In this document: piece by piece, positions 61,528 through 64,000 of the stretch
How positions within the stretch are numbered: the first letter of the stretch is position 1
Layout of the letters: each line of letters starts with the position of its first letter
From: Ceratopteris richardii
Taxonomy: Eukaryota > Streptophyta > Polypodiopsida > Polypodiales > Pteridaceae
DNA: 64,000 nt
NCBI GenBank assembly: GCA_020310875.1
Contig: CM035407.1
Coordinates: forward strand, 88,315,632 to 88,379,631
Direction of reading: 5' to 3'
Position numbers and translations under genes: made by a program
Notes under the pieces: model-generated
Seen by the model: the letters and a program-made list of their open reading frames with translations, nothing else
Database searches by the model: none
Told to the model about the DNA's origin: nothing

Positions 61528-63603
61528 TCATTTATAAGATAGGGAAATATTTGCTCTCATGTATGCACGAATGCAAGAAATTTTCAATTTTTCTTTTATA
61601 CAATTTCTTCCCAATAAGATTATAATCTTTTGACTCTTCTCAAGTGAACTTTGTCTAGCTTGAGTAATTCCATCTAGAAATATTCCATCACAAAGGTAGA
61701 CAACTATAGGTTCACTCCAATTTGGTGCTACATTCACTTGAAAAAGCATTGAATGCTTTGTGGTTGGATTGTCAATGCAAATCTTATAAACAATAGAGTA
61801 GTCTTGAACATCTCTAGCCATCTTTTGCCAATATAATCCTATTTGTTGTAGTTTTTGAAAAGATTTTGTTTAGGGAAAATGCCATCCCAAACTTGCAATG
61901 TGTGATGAGATCCCAGGTCTCATCATCTTCTACGAAAGAAGCAAATATTTCGCATTCATATTTTCTATAGAATCTCTTGTTGGTTTCCTATATTTGGGGG
62001 AGAAGTTAGTGGTGAAATGGACCATAAGTAAGTTTTGGTACATATCGTTTCATCCATTTGGGTACCACTTTTAGATAAAAAAAGACAAGCATCTAAAAAT
62101 GCATAAGAGATCCCATTTGAAGGTTTACCATTTGTTAATCTAAAAATGTATTCTCCATGCACATTAGTATCACCTCTTTTCACCATAAATTCAAAATCAA
62201 TCTCCATCTATAAGAGAAACCAACAAGCTAGCCTTCTTCTATTGTAGGGCTTATTCACAAGGTATAGAAGGTCTTGATGATCAACAAAAAAATTAAATTT
62301 ATTTGTGAGAAAATAATGTCAAAGTTTATTCACAACAGATACCATACCTAATCCCTCTTGTTCAATCCTCATGTAATTATCCTCTACACTATTGAGCTAT
62401 TTACTAGCATATGCAATAGGAAAATCTAAATTTTCTTCATTTAAAAGCTTATCTAAGATGCATCAAGTTGCATAGCTCGTGTTTAAGCTATTCAAATGCT
62501 TTTTCACTCTTTTGTCCACTAGAATTTAGTAACGAAAGAATACAAGGGTATTGAAATGATTGCATAAATTTGGATAAATCTATGATAATATCCACAATAT
62601 GAGACCTTTGAACTTCTTTGATGTTTTTAAGATTTGCCAAATTAATTTCTTTGATTTTTTTCTTCATCATTTAATATCCATTTTGTTGAGATGATATGTC
62701 CCAAAACCTTTCCTTTTCTTAACATGAAGAAATATTTTATAGGATTCAATGAGACCCTATATTGCCTAATTTTTTCAAATAACTTTCCCAACATAAGAAT
62801 TTAATATGGTCATTGTGCTGAGTATGCACACAAGTCAACCATATATACATCCAAATATTTCCTAATAAATTCTTTGAAAACATGACACATCAACATTTGG
62901 AAAGTTGTAGGGACATTTTTATCATTATACGCACAAGTCATCCATATATACATCCAAAGATTTCCTAATAAATTCTTTAAAAACATGACTACATCAACCT
63001 TTGGAAAGTTGTAGGGACATTTTTATCATTATATGCATATGGAGATTGGTTGGAGGCTTTAGCATCACACACCATAGGTACTCTATGGGTAATATTTATG
63101 GGTCAATGCCTTTTAAGTCCTTGTGGAACCAACCAGATACATCTCTATATTTTTAAAATGTTTCCTTCAATTGAGCCTCGTCTATCTCTCTCATCACTCC
63201 CAATGTAAATGCACATTCCATTATTATCTTCAATAGTGATAACCACTTTATTTTTCGTCTCTTTATTTTCATAACCTATTTTGTCTTCTCTTTTTGTTCT
63301 TAAGGCTATGAGTTTTAGAATTTCCACCTCATATTTTTTGAAGCATTTAGGTTGTCCACAACCATCATTTTGTTTATCTCAAAAGGTAAGAATCTCTTCA
63401 TCACATTCGTTTAACTTTTATAGGGGATCTATGTGGGTTACAAGACCCCTTACACAATCTATAGCTTGGATTTCCATCAAGAACTCTTCTTTGGTGTGAT
63501 ACTTAGGCTCCATGTGGATGGAATGTAAGTCATAAATGTCAGACTTATTTTCTAATACTAAGATTTGATCTTCTTTCTTTATTTTTGGGGGATGAATCAA
63601 CAC
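61528..63603 (-). pseudogene. gypsy I pol (RT, RNase H, start of integrase region)
   Basis: Short open pieces at 63145-63327, 62488-62670, 61965-62207 and 61528-61821 follow element D pol in order. The RNase H end reads VHGEYIFRL, where most gypsy elements have ADxLSR, so the last RNase H Asp is Tyr here as in element D. The RT palm is disrupted by a 103-base tandem duplication (62827-63034). It has no function. Confidence 0.78.
62827..63034. repeat. 103-bp tandem duplication within gypsy I RT
   Basis: Two copies, offset 103 bases (for example CAAGTCA at 62831 and 62934; GGACATTTTTATCATTATA at 62911 and 63014). They differ at a few positions. The duplicated part is the RT palm segment. Confidence 0.85.
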
Positions 63604-64000
63604 CCCTATTTAGCTTTGGAAAGTTGTAAGACCTCACAAGTTGTTTTCCACATTGACCCAGAGTCACTATTTTTTCTCTAACTCAAAATCTAGATGTAGA
63701 AAAATAAGAAAAATTCTTGAAGTACACTTAGAAAAACTTAGCTATCCACATCACTTGAGTTCTACCCAATCTCCATCACAATAAGATTGCACTTGCAAAT
63801 CTTCATCATAAGCATAAACTGTGAGAGAACTCTTACTACATTCTTGATGTTTGGCCTAGTAAGAGCTGCACAGTTCAAAGATCTTACAATGGATCTATAC
63901 AAATTAATGTCTTCAATGCCTTTCCCTCATGTGAACTAAACTTTACATTCGCTTCCAATGGATTTGCAATTTTCTTGGAATTACACATGCCATAATTTTC

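Larger units (their letters stand above)
61528..64000 (-). mobile_element. Ty3/gypsy remnant I, cut by right window edge
   Basis: Minus-strand order from the right edge is pre-RT linker (63327-63145, KREDKIGYENKETKNKVVIT), decayed RT (63100-62490), RNase H (62480-62210, TNKFNFFVDHQDLLYLVNKP-like), the post-RNase H linker (62207-61965, MEIDFEFMVKRGDTNVHGEY) and the region after the first integrase zinc module (61821-61528, QVNVAPNWSEPIVVYL). All align with element D pol residues about 370-1080. Frames are broken repeatedly. Confidence 0.82.

Overview
The window looks like nuclear DNA from a repeat-rich land plant. The best guess is a fern or lycophyte. This is inference from two things: a very long, essentially single-exon PLS-type PPR gene built from near-identical triads, and the dense, nested Ty1/copia and Ty3/gypsy retrotransposons. 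There is no bacterial gene organisation, CRISPR array or rRNA, and I found no convincing tRNA gene. Only one ordinary host gene is visible; nearly everything else is mobile DNA of different ages.

Layout. 1-3880: copia element A (minus strand; gag-protease-integrase, PBS and a 1.1 kb 5' LTR with spaced palindromes), cut by the left edge. 3431-7080: a 1,222-bp unit, half A-LTR and half LINE fragment, in three tandem copies; the third copy runs into the LINE 3' end (to about 7621). 7622-11270: copia B (plus), 5'-truncated, ending in a 231-bp LTR. 11804-14751: a complete non-autonomous LTR element K (two 329-bp LTRs, PBS, PPT, probable target-site duplication, no gag-pol). 14752-17640: intergenic, with one SINE-like tRNA-derived unit. 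17893-21642: a 1,249-aa PPR protein gene, intact. 21964-25665: copia C (plus), same family as B, 3'-truncated. 25666-28045: nothing recognisable. 28046-31440: gypsy remnant J (plus). 31455-33105: copia remnant G, with an LTR standing between the 3' end of one copy and the 5' end of another. 33106-35943: copia E (minus). 36062-36400 and 53070-54530: two halves of an old gypsy element F, split by 36401-53069, a complete 16.7-kb gypsy element D (minus) with near-identical LTRs and a perfect 5-bp target-site duplication (CATAC). 56461-56839: an AT-rich minisatellite. 56840-61270: copia H (minus). 61528-64000: gypsy remnant I (minus).

The most unusual object is gypsy element D and its family. Its polyprotein has the usual protease, reverse transcriptase, RNase H and integrase, but the integrase zinc-binding N-terminal module occurs twice in tandem (a gap-free alignment at a 126-residue offset with all H2C2 ligands kept). 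A second retropepsin-like domain follows the integrase. The old host element F keeps traces of both zinc modules, and remnant J keeps the second protease, so these are family features. D also carries a roughly 1,060-residue third ORF (coiled-coil, no membrane segments) downstream of pol, a palindromic TCGCGATTGA minisatellite in its 5' leader, and a gag-pol frame broken only by two amber codons.

The elements do not work with the PPR gene as a pathway. The PPR protein would be expected to act in organelle RNA processing or editing, while the retroelements record repeated insertion, nesting, template switching and local duplication around it.
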